The notes under the pieces are model-generated. The model had not been told where the DNA came from, did not search any database, and worked only from the letters and a program-made list of their open reading frames with translations. Both the position numbers and the translations under genes were made by a program. A stretch of DNA of 64,000 nucleotides, taken from contig NZ_QAOX01000005.1 of assembly GCF_003050935.1 (NCBI RefSeq), positions 1 to 64,000 on the forward strand. Direction: 5' to 3'. This document shows, one piece after another, positions 45,532 through 55,192 of this stretch; the first letter of the stretch is position 1; each line of letters opens with the position of its first letter. The stretch comes from Luteibacter sp. OK325. Its GTDB lineage: Bacteria; Pseudomonadota; Gammaproteobacteria; Xanthomonadales; Rhodanobacteraceae.

Positions 45532-46035
45532 CTAACCCGGGAAGAAAAGATACACGGCGCTATACGGCACGCGAATCTCCGCATTGACGTGACTGGCGTC
45601 GCAACTGCTAGCGGGCGCCACGCCGCCTTCCGTCCGGGTACGCACCACGTACGCGACGTTCGCCATCGTTCCATTGCCCGCATGCGACTTCGCGTGAAGA
45701 ACCAGCCAGGGGATGGCGCCCGCATCCGGTGACGGCGACGCATTCAGCGCTTCACCGACGACCGTACTCCCATCGTTCGCCTGCCAGCTTGGCCCGGCGA
45801 AGTGCTTGCCGATGACGTTGCCTTTCGCATCGCTCAAGGTCGCTTCGGGTGCTTTCAGCGTCCAGGCGTAAGCGGCGGCGGCTGGCTTACACACGTAAAT
45901 CTGCACACCCTTGCCAAACGCCTCGATGGCCGGCGGCTTCGCTGGGGCATCCTGGGCGCCGGCGATGCCTGCACTACCGATGACGGCAAGTACGCAACCG
46001 GTCAGGATGATACGGAGGACTCTTGGTTCTTTCAT
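45532..46035 (-). CDS. Secreted DUF3455-domain protein
   Basis: 167 residues with a signal peptide (IILTGCVLAVIGSAGIAGA). The mature part (GVQIYVCKPAAAAYAWTLK, GKHFAGPSWQANDGSTVVG) matches DUF3455, a family of secreted proteins common in soil bacteria. Cys pairs (YVCK and SSCDAS) could form a disulfide. Function unknown. It is divergent from the hydrolase at 46223. Confidence 0.8.
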   Translation of the reverse strand: MKEPRVLRIILTGCVLAVIGSAGIAGAQDAPAKPPAIEAFGKGVQIYVCKPAAAAYAWTLKAPEATLSDAKGNVIGKHFAGPSWQANDGSTVVGEALNASPSPDAGAIPWLVLHAKSHAGNGTMANVAYVVRTRTEGGVAPASSCDASHVNAEIRVPYSAVYLFFPG

Positions 46036-46222
46036 TGGGCTCTCGGAGTACGTGGCGGAAAGTCATCATGAACGCCCATGAGTTCCGATTGAGTGAACCA
46101 AAGTTGCGTGGGCAAGGTGAGCTACAGAGCAAACGCTCCCCGAAGGCGCCAGCTCGGGCTGGCGGGGATGAAGTCTTACTGGCATGCTCCGCCAGATGCG
46201 TCAGGAATCCGGGGGAATAGGG

Positions 46223-47275
46223 ATGATCAGGGCAATTCTCGTCGCTACGCTGGCGCTCGGCTGCCTGTCGATGTCCACATCGCCGGGCGCAGAGGATTCG
46301 CCGAAATCGCCGATCATCACCGACCCGATCTACACCAGGCCCGTCCGTCTCGTCGACGTCGGCAACGGTCGGCGCATCAATCTCTATTGCCGTGGCGAGG
46401 GCTCACCTGCCGTCATCTTCGACTCCGGCCTCAGCGACTGGACGGCTGCGTGGGCACTGGTGCAGCCGACGATCAGCAGGAAGAACGCCACCTGCTCGTA
46501 TGACCGCGCCGGCCTTGGCTTCAGTGATGCCGCCACCCGCCCGAGCACCGCCAGCAATGATGTCGACGACATCCACAAGGCACTGAAGATCGCCGACATA
46601 AAGCCTCCGTATATCCTGGTTGGCCATTCGGCGGCGGGTATGGCGGTGCGGGTCTTCGCGGACCGCTACCGCGACGAAGTGGTCGGCATGGTCATTGTCG
46701 AAGGCTCGCATGAGGACCAATCGAGCCGCATGAAGGCAATTGCAAACCCCGAGGCCCAGGCGCACTGGGACGATGGCTCGAAGGACACGACCTGCGTGGA
46801 CGCCGCAAAGGGCGGCGAGATTGCCAGGAACTCACCGGTCTACAAGAGGTGCGTTGGCGAGCCCTACGAACTCTATAGCCCGGCGATCAACGATACGGTG
46901 CTGGCCTATTCGGCCAAGTTGAAGTACCAGGCTGCCGTCGCCTCGGAGCGCCAGAGTTTTTATAGTGTCAGCGGCGACCAGACTCGTGCGACGCGCCGGG
47001 ATTTCGGCGATATGCCGATCATCGTTCTCACACATGCCCCCTATCCGCCCGGCAAGGATACGACGCAGCAGGAGCAGGACCAACGCACCGTCGCCTGGGA
47101 GCAGATGCACAATGAAGTCGCTGCCATGTCGAGCCGTGGCGTCAACGAGATCGTGCCGCGCGCGGGTCATCTCATCCAGTACGACCGCCCCGAGATCGTC
47201 ATTGACGCGATCCGTCAGGCGTTGGCGATTGCTGCCGAGCAGGCGAATCAACCCACGGCTGAAGCCACAAGATAG
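46223..47275 (+). CDS. Secreted alpha/beta hydrolase
   Basis: 350 residues. The start at 46223 gives a signal-peptide-like N-terminus (AILVATLALGCLSMSTSPGA). Nucleophile serine in VGHSAAGMAVRVFADRY, oxyanion part in FDSGLSDWTAAWALV and YDRAGLGFSD, histidine in RAGHLIQYDRPEIV. It resembles proline iminopeptidase-like and epoxide-hydrolase-like enzymes. The serine hydrolase gene follows 39 bases later and may share the transcript. Confidence 0.87.
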   Translation: MIRAILVATLALGCLSMSTSPGAEDSPKSPIITDPIYTRPVRLVDVGNGRRINLYCRGEGSPAVIFDSGLSDWTAAWALVQPTISRKNATCSYDRAGLGFSDAATRPSTASNDVDDIHKALKIADIKPPYILVGHSAAGMAVRVFADRYRDEVVGMVIVEGSHEDQSSRMKAIANPEAQAHWDDGSKDTTCVDAAKGGEIARNSPVYKRCVGEPYELYSPAINDTVLAYSAKLKYQAAVASERQSFYSVSGDQTRATRRDFGDMPIIVLTHAPYPPGKDTTQQEQDQRTVAWEQMHNEVAAMSSRGVNEIVPRAGHLIQYDRPEIVIDAIRQALAIAAEQANQPTAEATR

Positions 47276-47314
47276 CCGGGCGGTTGGCCCATTGATCCGG
47301 ATCGGAGGTAGCTC

Positions 47315-48523
47315 ATGACGTTCAAGAATATCAATGAAGCACTGTTCATCGCCGCCTTGTTGTTTATCTCGGAAAGCGTGTTCGCCAGGGATCCGATCCA
47401 CACGCTTCCGACCGCAAGCGCTATCGACGCCCAGGTAAAGCAAGTGATGGCCCGCACACACGCCAATGGCCTGGCCATCGCCGTGATCGATCACGGCGCG
47501 GTGGGTTACGTGCAGGCCTATGGCATTCGCAATGCCAAGCAAGAGCCGCTCACCGTGGACACGGTCATGTACGGGGCGTCACTCACGAAGATGGTCTTCA
47601 GCTATCACGTGATGCAACTGATCGACCTGGGCAAGCTCAAGCTCGACACGCCGATCACGGACGACCTCGAAAAGCCGTTGATCGAGTACGGGCCCCACAC
47701 GGACGAGGCGTTTCTTGGCAAGTATGGCCCTTACACCGACCTCGCAAACGATCCGCGCTGGCGGCAGATCACGCCGCGCATGTCGCTAACGCACTCCACG
47801 GGTTTCGCGAACTTCTGGTTTATAGAGCCCGACCAGAGATTGCGCATTCATTTCGATCCCGGCACACGCTTCAGCTACTCCGGCGAAGGCCTGAGCCTGC
47901 TTCAGTTCGCTATTGAGAAGGGAAAGACCTCGCAAGGCCTGGGTGTCGATATGGACATCCTGACGACGTCGACCTTCACCCGCCTTGGCATGACGCGCAC
48001 ACGCCTCATGTGGCGACCGGACTTTGCGACGAACCTGGCCGATGGCTGGAACGATCAAGGCAAGCCGGTAGAGCACGATTCCCGCAGCAAGGTGCGTGTA
48101 GCAGGATCGATGGACACGACCATCTCCGACCTCTCGAAGTTCGTTGCGGCGCTCGTGCGCGGCGATGGACTAAGCAAGGCTTCTCGCACGGAGATGACGA
48201 AGCCGCAACTGAAGATCACGACGGCACACCAGTTTCCCAACTTCGCACCCTCGCTTCCGGAAAGCGAGCAGCGAAAGGATCTGTACGCCGGACTGGGTGT
48301 CGTCGTTTTCGATGGACCGCAGGGCCACGGCTTCTTCAAAGGTGGACACGACGAGCAAACGGCCAATACGGTCGTCTGCCTCGAGAAGACCCAACGATGC
48401 GTCGTCATTCTTTCGAACGATGTACGGGCGGAGGCGGGCTTTCCCGATCTTGTTAAGTTCATCCTCGGTGATACGGCTGTGCCGTATGACTGGGAGTACG
48501 GGGACCGCGCAGGAAAGTCCTAG
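47315..48523 (+). CDS. Beta-lactamase-fold serine hydrolase
   Basis: 402 residues of the serine beta-lactamase-related family (class C, EstB, DD-peptidase-like). A signal peptide starts it (AALLFISESVFA). The catalytic serine and lysine are in GASLTKMVFSYH (S-x-x-K), the tyrosine in RFSYSGEGLSLLQ and the third motif in FFKGGHDEQT. Substrate cannot be told: esterase, peptidase or beta-lactamase are all possible. The start has GGAGGT 8 bases upstream. Confidence 0.88.
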   Translation: MTFKNINEALFIAALLFISESVFARDPIHTLPTASAIDAQVKQVMARTHANGLAIAVIDHGAVGYVQAYGIRNAKQEPLTVDTVMYGASLTKMVFSYHVMQLIDLGKLKLDTPITDDLEKPLIEYGPHTDEAFLGKYGPYTDLANDPRWRQITPRMSLTHSTGFANFWFIEPDQRLRIHFDPGTRFSYSGEGLSLLQFAIEKGKTSQGLGVDMDILTTSTFTRLGMTRTRLMWRPDFATNLADGWNDQGKPVEHDSRSKVRVAGSMDTTISDLSKFVAALVRGDGLSKASRTEMTKPQLKITTAHQFPNFAPSLPESEQRKDLYAGLGVVVFDGPQGHGFFKGGHDEQTANTVVCLEKTQRCVVILSNDVRAEAGFPDLVKFILGDTAVPYDWEYGDRAGKS

Positions 48524-48536
48524 GAGCCCAGGCCCA

Positions 48537-49148
48537 TCAGGCCCGTGCGAGCACAGCCGCGGCCTCGAGATGCGGCGCCATGAACTGCTCACGGTCCGCG
48601 CCGAAGTTGAGCGCCATGGTTCCGTTCACGGTAAGCAGCGTGGCATCGGTCACACCAAGGAAGCCGAACATGGTCTGCAGATAGGGTCCGACGAAGTTGT
48701 ATGCATCCGTCTGCGGACCGCCGGTTCCGACGATGAAGGTCGCCTTCTTGCCCGTGAGCAGGCCCGCCGGCGTGGTGCCGTCGCCATAGGAGAACGTGCG
48801 CTGCGCACGTACCACCTGGTCGATCCAGAGCTTGAAGATGGCCGGGACGCCGAAGTTATGCATGGGCACGGCGAACACGTACTCATTGGCCTCTTCCAGT
48901 TCGGCGATCAGCGAATCCGAGAGCGCCAGCGTCTGGATCTGCTCGGCGGTTCGCTGGTCTGCCGGGGTGCGCACGGCATTCACCCACGCCGCGTCGATGG
49001 GCGGGAGCTGTGTCGCATAGAGGTCTCGCGTCAACACGCGCGCCCTCGGATTGGCGGTAGTCCACTGCTCGACGAAGGCCGCCGAAAGCTGGCGGGTGAC
49101 GGAATTCTCGAGCATCGGGCTGGAATCGATGTGCAGCAGCGTAGCCAT
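48537..49148 (-). CDS. azoR: FMN-dependent NADH-azoreductase
   Basis: 203 residues with a flavodoxin-like fold. LLHIDSSPMLENSVTRQLS at the start binds FMN phosphate; VFAVPMHNFGVPAIFKLWID and VGTGGPQTDAYNFVGPYLQT are the family signatures. It reduces azo dyes or quinones with NADH. The start at 49148 is preferred because the longer frame covers the operator region. It is divergent from a TetR-type gene, with two palindromes between. Confidence 0.92.
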   Translation of the reverse strand: MATLLHIDSSPMLENSVTRQLSAAFVEQWTTANPRARVLTRDLYATQLPPIDAAWVNAVRTPADQRTAEQIQTLALSDSLIAELEEANEYVFAVPMHNFGVPAIFKLWIDQVVRAQRTFSYGDGTTPAGLLTGKKATFIVGTGGPQTDAYNFVGPYLQTMFGFLGVTDATLLTVNGTMALNFGADREQFMAPHLEAAAVLARA

Positions 49149-49162
49149 GGGCAGACTCCTAA

Positions 49163-49217
49163 ACGACATATGTCGTGTACACAGCATATGTTCGTTTCAT
49201 CTAATAGACAAGTGTCG
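49163..49217. promoter_or_regulatory. Two TetR-type operators between azoR and tetR
   Basis: ACGACATATGTCGT (49163-49176) is a perfect 14-bp palindrome. A second, AGACAAGTGTCG (49206-49217), has the same GACA-N2-TGTC pattern. Their centres are 42 bases apart, which is four helical turns, so both face the same side of the DNA. Confidence 0.65.
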
Positions 49218-49235
49218 CTTAGACGGCGAGTGATG

Positions 49236-49847
49236 ATGCCGGTATCCTTGACTCCGATGACCGAGACCGCTCCCTCCACTGATTCGGCGCTGCCGAAGAT
49301 CGACCCGCGCATCCTGCGTAGTCGTCGCATGCTCATGGATGCGCTTGTCCGGTTGTTGGCGCAAAAGCCGTTCGAAGAGATCTCCATCCAGGAAATCGCC
49401 GACGAAGCGACGTTGAACCGTGCCACGTTCTATCTGCACTATCCGGACAAAGGCAGCCTGCTGAAGGCCATGGCGGGTGCGCGCTTCCGCGATCTGGTCG
49501 ATCGGCGCGGCCTGTCATTCAACTCCTGCGAGGGCGGCCTGCGGGCCATCGCCCTCGGCGTCTGCGATTACCTGGCAGCCTCGCCCGGCTGTCCCGGCGC
49601 GCTCGCCAAGATGCCACTGGAGGACTCCATCATTGCCGTGGTGGAAGACATCTTCCGGGAGGGGTCCGCCGAACGTCCTGCCGCGCCCGGCATCGATCCG
49701 GAGCTGGTGTTTACCACGGCGGCATGGGCGATCTTCGGCGCGGCCCGCCTTTGGCTCGACATGCGCGAGCGCATCTCGGCCGAGGAAATGGCGGACAAGA
49801 TCGAAGCGATCGTCCTGCCCATGCTGATGCACGCCACGCAGCGATAG
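49236..49847 (+). CDS. TetR/AcrR-family repressor
   Basis: About 203 residues. The HTH (SIQEIADEATLNRATFYLHY) is in the N-terminal third. The C-terminal ligand-binding half is helical. The start is uncertain among 49233, 49236 and 49257; the first two are favoured by GGCGAG upstream. Divergent from azoR with two matching operators between, so it probably represses azoR and itself, being released by a quinone or dye-like molecule. Confidence 0.9.
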   Translation: MPVSLTPMTETAPSTDSALPKIDPRILRSRRMLMDALVRLLAQKPFEEISIQEIADEATLNRATFYLHYPDKGSLLKAMAGARFRDLVDRRGLSFNSCEGGLRAIALGVCDYLAASPGCPGALAKMPLEDSIIAVVEDIFREGSAERPAAPGIDPELVFTTAAWAIFGAARLWLDMRERISAEEMADKIEAIVLPMLMHATQR

Positions 49848-49869
49848 CGTTTGCCGACGCTTCTCGTTG

Positions 49870-50814
49870 CTACAACGAGAGCGACGCCGTAAGCATCGCG
49901 GGGTTGCCCTTCAGGCGATTCTTGACATCGAACTCATGCAGCCAGCGGAAGGAAAATTCCACCTGGCCGCCCTCCCATGTTTTCTTGAACGTCCCCGTCG
50001 GCCCCAATGCGAACGAACGACCCTTGAAACCGTTCAATGCGTCGGCCGTTGGACCCGTGTCGTCCTCGATCTGTTCAATCCACCCGCCCACGGCGCCAAT
50101 ACCCCAACCCGAGGGAAAGCGCTTGATGAGCAGTGAGTCGATACGAAACACCGCGCCGTTCTGATAATCCGTCGCGTAATCCTTCGTATAGACGTCGACG
50201 GCAGCCGTGGAGCTCCATTCCAACGACTCATTCTGGAACAGCTGCGTGTACCCAACGGTGGGCGAGTAGGTCCAGTTGTGAAGCGTGAGGTTCGCCAACT
50301 TCCCTTCTTTGTACTCGCCCGTCGGGGCGTAAACGTAGAGGGATACCGAAACATGCTGCGTCTCGCTGAAATGGTGGCTCGCGATCACCGGCGCAAAGGC
50401 CATGTCGAACAGGCCGGTATTGCTGTCATGGACGCTTCCGCTGAAGCGGCCGATGCGCGCATCGACACTCAGATGTCCGTTGGCGAACGGCAAGGTCACC
50501 ATGGACGCGTAGTTCCACGACGAAGGTTCGGTCTTCCAGATGTACAGCCCGGTGAACGAGAGCAGCTGGAACTGTCCTTCAAGGCCGAGCGATGTGCCAC
50601 CGCCGGTGAGCGGCACCTGGCGCGAGGCACCGATCTTCCCATCGTAGTAAGCGTAGGCAGCGGCCCAAAGCCATCCTGGGGTGGGCGGTATCAGCCCCGC
50701 ATATGAAGAGGCCTGGAGGCCTGTGATGGGGCGCCCCATGCCACCTTCGGAAGCAGAGGCAGCCGTGACCGCCGTCAGGGCCAGAAGCGCCGAAACTAAC
50801 GCGACCCTTATCAT
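49870..50814 (-). CDS. Outer-membrane MetA-pathway-type transporter protein
   Basis: About 314 residues with a signal peptide (VALVSALLALTAVTAASAS). Multiple amphipathic strands (SVSLYVYAPTGEYKEGKLAN, TYSPTVGYTQLFQNESLEW) and a C-terminal MLTASLSL ending fit the Phenol_MetA_deg/SphA-type beta-barrel family found with aromatic-degradation clusters. It probably takes up or senses hydrophobic aromatics. The start at 50814 is chosen for the signal peptide. Confidence 0.82.
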   Translation of the reverse strand: MIRVALVSALLALTAVTAASASEGGMGRPITGLQASSYAGLIPPTPGWLWAAAYAYYDGKIGASRQVPLTGGGTSLGLEGQFQLLSFTGLYIWKTEPSSWNYASMVTLPFANGHLSVDARIGRFSGSVHDSNTGLFDMAFAPVIASHHFSETQHVSVSLYVYAPTGEYKEGKLANLTLHNWTYSPTVGYTQLFQNESLEWSSTAAVDVYTKDYATDYQNGAVFRIDSLLIKRFPSGWGIGAVGGWIEQIEDDTGPTADALNGFKGRSFALGPTGTFKKTWEGGQVEFSFRWLHEFDVKNRLKGNPAMLTASLSL

Positions 50815-51014
50815 GACGCCCCGTCTCGCAAGGCCCGAGAGTAGCGAGGATGAAAGCTCTTCGGATTTCGCGGAAGCGTAATTTCCCGAAGTCGGAGTGC
50901 GTAGAACTACCATCCTCTCCGGAGTGGAACTGCGGATGACGACTCGCGGATCCGGTTAGATACTCCACAGGTGGCGTTGCCATTGGCGCGGTGCCGGCGA
51001 CGAGGAGCGCGCAC

Positions 51015-53396
51015 GTGAAGACGACCGACATTCTCCCGGAAAGCACGAAACGATCGGAGGCCGCGTGCGTGTCCGACACCCTCCCCGTACCGGAGCCCCG
51101 GTTCAAGGGCCGCATCGGAAACACCTACGTCGACTCCGAGGCCGACGTCCTTACATTGCGGACGCCGCCGGAAGGTGCGCCGAACATACTCCTCGTGCTA
51201 CTTGATGACGTCGGCTTTGGACAAGCCAGCACATTCGGCGGCCCAGCGAACACACCAACACTGGAGAAGCTCGCTACACAAGGCCTTCGCTACAACCGGT
51301 TCCATACAACGGCGCTCTGTTCCCCAACGCGAGCCGCCCTCCTGTCCGGCCGTAATCACCATTCCGTGCATTCCGGGGTCATCACGGAGATGGCGACAGG
51401 ATTTCCTGGCTACGACGGCTGTTGGCCTCGGGAAGCGGCCAGCATCGCCGAGATTCTCCAGGGCAATCGATACGCCACTGCCGCTTTCGGAAAGTGGCAC
51501 AACACGCCGGACCACGAACTGAGCGCGGCCGGCCCGTTTGACCGTTGGCCCACAGGAAAGGGATTTGGTTACTGGTATGGATTCCAGGGCGGCGAAGCAA
51601 GCCAATGGCACACTCCACTGTTCGAGAACACCGCTCCCATCGAACCGCCCCACGACGATCCGGGATGGCATTTCAGCGAAGCCATCGCCGATCGCGCCAT
51701 CTCGTGGATCGGCCAGCAACAGGCCGCCGCGCCGGACATGCCGTTCTTCGCTTACTTCGCTCCTGGCGCCTGCCACTCACCTCACCACGTGGCCAGGGAA
51801 TGGTCGGATAAGTACAAGGGGAAATTCGATCACGGTTGGGATCGCCAGAGGCAGATCACCCTGGACCGGCAGAAAGCGCTCGGCCTCTTACCAGCGGGCA
51901 CGAAACTCACACCCCGCCCCGACTCCATCCCCGCGTGGGAAACGTGCTCTGCGGACGAAAAGACACTCTATGCCCGTATGCAGGAGGTGTTCGCGGGATT
52001 TCTCGAGCATGTCGATGCACAAGTGGGTCGGGTAGTAGACGCCATTGAACACATGGGTCTGCGCGACAACACACTCATCATTTACATCGTTGGCGATAAC
52101 GGGCCCAGCGCCGAGGGTTCGCTAACCGGCACCCTGAACAACATGAAGACACAGCTCGGGCTGCTCGATGACGTGTCAACGATCCTCAGCCATATCGACG
52201 AGATCGGCGGTCCACTGCATGAGAACCATTATCCCGTGGGGTGGGCCTGGGCCGGTTCATCGCCTTTCCAGTGGATGAAGCAGGTGGCATCGCACTTCGG
52301 CGGTACGCGTAATGGCCTTGTGATCTCGTGGCCGAACGTCATTACCGATCATGGGGCCTTGCGCACTCAATTTCATCACGCCATAGATATAGTGCCTACG
52401 CTTCTCGACGCCGCAGGCATTCCCGAGCCGCGATCCGTCAATGGTGTTCCGCAGAAGCCGATCGAGGGCATCAGCATGGCGTACACCTTCGATCGCGCCG
52501 ATGCACCGAGTCGTCGAGTGACCCAGTACTTCGAGATGCTGGGCAACCGCGCCATCTATCACGACGGATGGGTTGCCGGGTGTCTGCACGGTAGGTTGCC
52601 ATGGCTCACGTCCGGCGGGGCCAACTTCGACGATGACACGTGGGAGCTCTACAACATCGAAGACGATTTCTCCCAGAGTAATGACCTGGCCAGGAAGGAA
52701 CTTACCAGGCTAAGGGACCTCCAGGACCGCTTCATGGCCGAAGCGGCGAGGTACGACGTACTTCCCCTCGATGATCGCTTCGCACAGCGTGCTGACCCCG
52801 CGTTGAAGCCCAGCCATATGCGCGGGAAGAAGCACTTCGTCTATACGCCAGGGGTCATCCGGATCGGTGAGCGATCTTCCCCGAACACGAAGAACGTGCA
52901 TCACACCTTGGCGGTCGAGGTAACAATCCCCAAGGGCGGGAGCGACGGCGTACTCGTCTGCTGCGGCGGCATCCCCGGTGGCTACTCGCTCTTCATCAAG
53001 GACGGCAAGCTGTATTGGGAACACAACTACTACAACGATGTCCGCTACCGGGTGGAATCCGAGGGCGTGATCCCGACCGGGCACCACGTGCTCTCAGCGG
53101 AAATCAAAGTCGACGAGGAAGGAAAATTCGGGACCGGCGGCACCGTGACCCTGAGGGTAGATAAAGCCACGGTCGGTACCGGTAGGTTTGAACAGCAGGT
53201 TGCCGGCTACTTCACCGTGAACGAAACCTTCGACGTCGGCTGCGACACGGTTTCACCGGTATCGGACCTGTACCAGTCGCCTTTCAAGTTCACCGGCGAA
53301 ATCGTCAAGGTGATGGTCGACGTCAGCGAAACAACATTCGAGGAGCTTGCCGGGCAACACGAGCTCCATGCGAGATGGGCACTGGCGACGCAATGA
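51015..53396 (+). CDS. Arylsulfatase (large, two-domain)
   Basis: About 793 residues. Catalytic Cys is in LCSPTRAALLSGRNHHS (residue near 102), the CxPxR sulfatase signature that becomes formylglycine. LVLLDDVGFGQASTFGG holds metal-binding aspartates, and IVGDNGPSAEGSLTGT and KQVASHFGGTRNG are further active-site parts. The last 150 residues form a beta-rich extra domain (GGIPGGYSLFIKDGKLYWEH). No signal peptide. The GTG at 51015 has GAGGAG 7 bases upstream. Substrate unknown. Confidence 0.9.
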   Translation: MKTTDILPESTKRSEAACVSDTLPVPEPRFKGRIGNTYVDSEADVLTLRTPPEGAPNILLVLLDDVGFGQASTFGGPANTPTLEKLATQGLRYNRFHTTALCSPTRAALLSGRNHHSVHSGVITEMATGFPGYDGCWPREAASIAEILQGNRYATAAFGKWHNTPDHELSAAGPFDRWPTGKGFGYWYGFQGGEASQWHTPLFENTAPIEPPHDDPGWHFSEAIADRAISWIGQQQAAAPDMPFFAYFAPGACHSPHHVAREWSDKYKGKFDHGWDRQRQITLDRQKALGLLPAGTKLTPRPDSIPAWETCSADEKTLYARMQEVFAGFLEHVDAQVGRVVDAIEHMGLRDNTLIIYIVGDNGPSAEGSLTGTLNNMKTQLGLLDDVSTILSHIDEIGGPLHENHYPVGWAWAGSSPFQWMKQVASHFGGTRNGLVISWPNVITDHGALRTQFHHAIDIVPTLLDAAGIPEPRSVNGVPQKPIEGISMAYTFDRADAPSRRVTQYFEMLGNRAIYHDGWVAGCLHGRLPWLTSGGANFDDDTWELYNIEDDFSQSNDLARKELTRLRDLQDRFMAEAARYDVLPLDDRFAQRADPALKPSHMRGKKHFVYTPGVIRIGERSSPNTKNVHHTLAVEVTIPKGGSDGVLVCCGGIPGGYSLFIKDGKLYWEHNYYNDVRYRVESEGVIPTGHHVLSAEIKVDEEGKFGTGGTVTLRVDKATVGTGRFEQQVAGYFTVNETFDVGCDTVSPVSDLYQSPFKFTGEIVKVMVDVSETTFEELAGQHELHARWALATQ

Positions 53397-53413
53397 AGGT
53401 ATGGAGGCGCATG

Positions 53414-53426
53414 CTGAATCATTCAG
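53414..53426. promoter_or_regulatory. 13-base perfect palindrome
   Basis: CTGAATCATTCAG lies 18 bases after the sulfatase stop and about 100 before the next gene. It could be a small operator; no regulator is linked to it. Confidence 0.25.
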
Positions 53427-53528
53427 GCGCGCAAGGATCGCCAACACCAGGCATGCGTTAGCAAGACGCGAGCGGCTGGGAGCGCCGATGGTTCGGTGAC
53501 GGTTCGGCCCAGGCTATCGGAGGTTCAC

Positions 53529-54206
53529 ATGAGCAGCGACGCAGTCGGGAGCCCGCATCTGCGGGGCGTGGACATGAAGCTCGAGATCGTCGTCGTCCCT
53601 GTTTCCGACGTCGATCGTGCAAAGCGCTTCTATGCCGACCTCGGATGGAGGCTGGACGCGGACTTCGCCTCGGATGACGGCAACTTCCGTGTCATTCAGT
53701 TCACACCGCCTGGCTCCGGGTGCTCTGTCATCTTCGGCAAGAATGTCACCGCGGCCGCGCCCGGGTCCGCCCGGGGGCTGTACCTGATCGTCGCCGACAT
53801 CGAGGCGGCCCGGAAAGAACTGGTCGGTCGCGGTGTCGAGGTCAGCGAAGTCTTTCACGATGGTGCCGGAGTTTACCTCGGTCAGGACGAGCCCTATCTG
53901 TTTGGCCGGGTCCGGCTTAGCGGCCCGCATCCCGAACGCACTAGCTACCGCTCATTTGCTTCGTTCAGCGATCCGGACGGCAATGGCTGGCTGTTACAGG
54001 AGCTCACCCAGCGACTTGCCGGGCGCCTGGACACGAACACCACGACATTTGCCTCGGCGGCGGACCTCGCCGCTGCACTGCGGCGGGCCGGCGCCGCGCA
54101 CGGCGCACACGAGAAGCGGACCGGTGGCAAGCACGATGAGAACTGGCCGGACTGGTATGCCGAGTACCTCGTAGCTGAGCAGGCGGGCAAGGATCTGCCC
54201 TTGTAA
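53529..54206 (+). CDS. VOC-family (glyoxalase/dioxygenase-like) protein
   Basis: 225 residues. The first 135 form a VOC (glyoxalase/bleomycin-resistance) domain: VVPVSDVDRAKRFYADLGWR, FRVIQFTPPGSGCSVIFGK and SFSDPDGNGWLLQELTQR, which supply the metal ligands. The C-terminal 80 residues are helical and not part of the fold. It may be a resistance or lactoylglutathione-lyase-like enzyme. The ribosome site CGGAGG is 6 bases before ATG. Confidence 0.87.
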   Translation: MSSDAVGSPHLRGVDMKLEIVVVPVSDVDRAKRFYADLGWRLDADFASDDGNFRVIQFTPPGSGCSVIFGKNVTAAAPGSARGLYLIVADIEAARKELVGRGVEVSEVFHDGAGVYLGQDEPYLFGRVRLSGPHPERTSYRSFASFSDPDGNGWLLQELTQRLAGRLDTNTTTFASAADLAAALRRAGAAHGAHEKRTGGKHDENWPDWYAEYLVAEQAGKDLPL

Positions 54207-54225
54207 CGGCCAGCCGTGGTTCTCG

Positions 54226-55056
54226 TTAACCGTCAGTCGATCGCGTCAGGCTCTCCCACGTATCGATATCCGCCGCCATGGTGGTGAGCTTGTCGCGTAC
54301 GAGTGCGAGGGCATCGCTGCCCAGAAGAAGGTGCGCGGGCGGTTCGGGCAGATCGACAAGTTTCAGGATAGCCTTGGCCGCCTTCGCAGGATCCCCAAGC
54401 TGCTTGCCGCTCTTCTCTTCCCGAGCCCGACGGATCGGATCGAACATCGCGTCGTAGTCGGCGATGCTTCTCGGTGAGCGCTGCATGGATCGGCCCGCCC
54501 AGTCCGTACGAAAGCTACCCGGAGCGACGGCGGTGACATGCACGCCGAATGGCTTCAGCTCTTTGCCGAGCACCTCACTGATCCCTTCGAGCGCGAACTT
54601 GCTACCGCAGTAGTACGCGATGCCGGGCATGGTGATGAAACCTCCCATCGAGGTGATGTTGACGATATGCCCGCGGCGACGTTCGCGAAACCGCGGCACG
54701 AATGCCTGGGTAACCGCCACGGCGCCGAACACGTTTACTTCGAACTGGCGACGCATTTCCTCGAGCGGCGACTCCTCGAAGATGCCCTCGTGGCCGTAGC
54801 CGGCATTGTTCACGAGGATGTCGACAGGACCGAAACGCGATTCCGCATCGGCGACGGCACCCGGGATGGCCTCGATGTCCGTGACATCCAGAAGCATCGC
54901 GTGAGCACGTTCATCGTGCAGGGCTTCGAAGGCGCGGCGCGCCTCATCGTTGCGAACGCTGCCAATCACACGGTGGCCGACAGACAGCGCTTCGCGGGCA
55001 AGTGCCAGGCCGAAGCCACTGCTGACGCCGGTGATGAAAAGGGTCTTGCTGGTCAT
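54226..55056 (-). CDS. Short-chain dehydrogenase/reductase
   Basis: 276 residues. Cofactor motif TGVSSGFGLAL, NNAGYGHEG, and the catalytic SMGGFITMPGIAYYCGSKFA (Ser, Tyr-x-x-x-Lys) are intact. It is probably NADP-preferring, from the SVRNDEARR region. Substrate unknown. The start at 55056 is the family start; the longer frame reaches into the AraC promoter. It is divergent from an AraC gene, the classical arrangement of this AraC type. Confidence 0.92.
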   Translation of the reverse strand: MTSKTLFITGVSSGFGLALAREALSVGHRVIGSVRNDEARRAFEALHDERAHAMLLDVTDIEAIPGAVADAESRFGPVDILVNNAGYGHEGIFEESPLEEMRRQFEVNVFGAVAVTQAFVPRFRERRRGHIVNITSMGGFITMPGIAYYCGSKFALEGISEVLGKELKPFGVHVTAVAPGSFRTDWAGRSMQRSPRSIADYDAMFDPIRRAREEKSGKQLGDPAKAAKAILKLVDLPEPPAHLLLGSDALALVRDKLTTMAADIDTWESLTRSTDG

Positions 55057-55192
55057 CGATAGTCTCCTGGTCAGGAATAGCGCCCATCGTAGGTCCCGAA
55101 CACCCTGTGCCCCATGGCCAGGCATGTGACGTGATTGCCTGATCCTATGAGCGGTGGTTGCGAGAAGCCCGCGGAAGTCGGAGAGTGGACGC

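Noticed and set aside
48297-49235. Long N-terminal extension of the TetR gene at 49236
   Set aside because: It overlaps the serine hydrolase end, azoR and both operators; only the C-terminal part is TetR-like.
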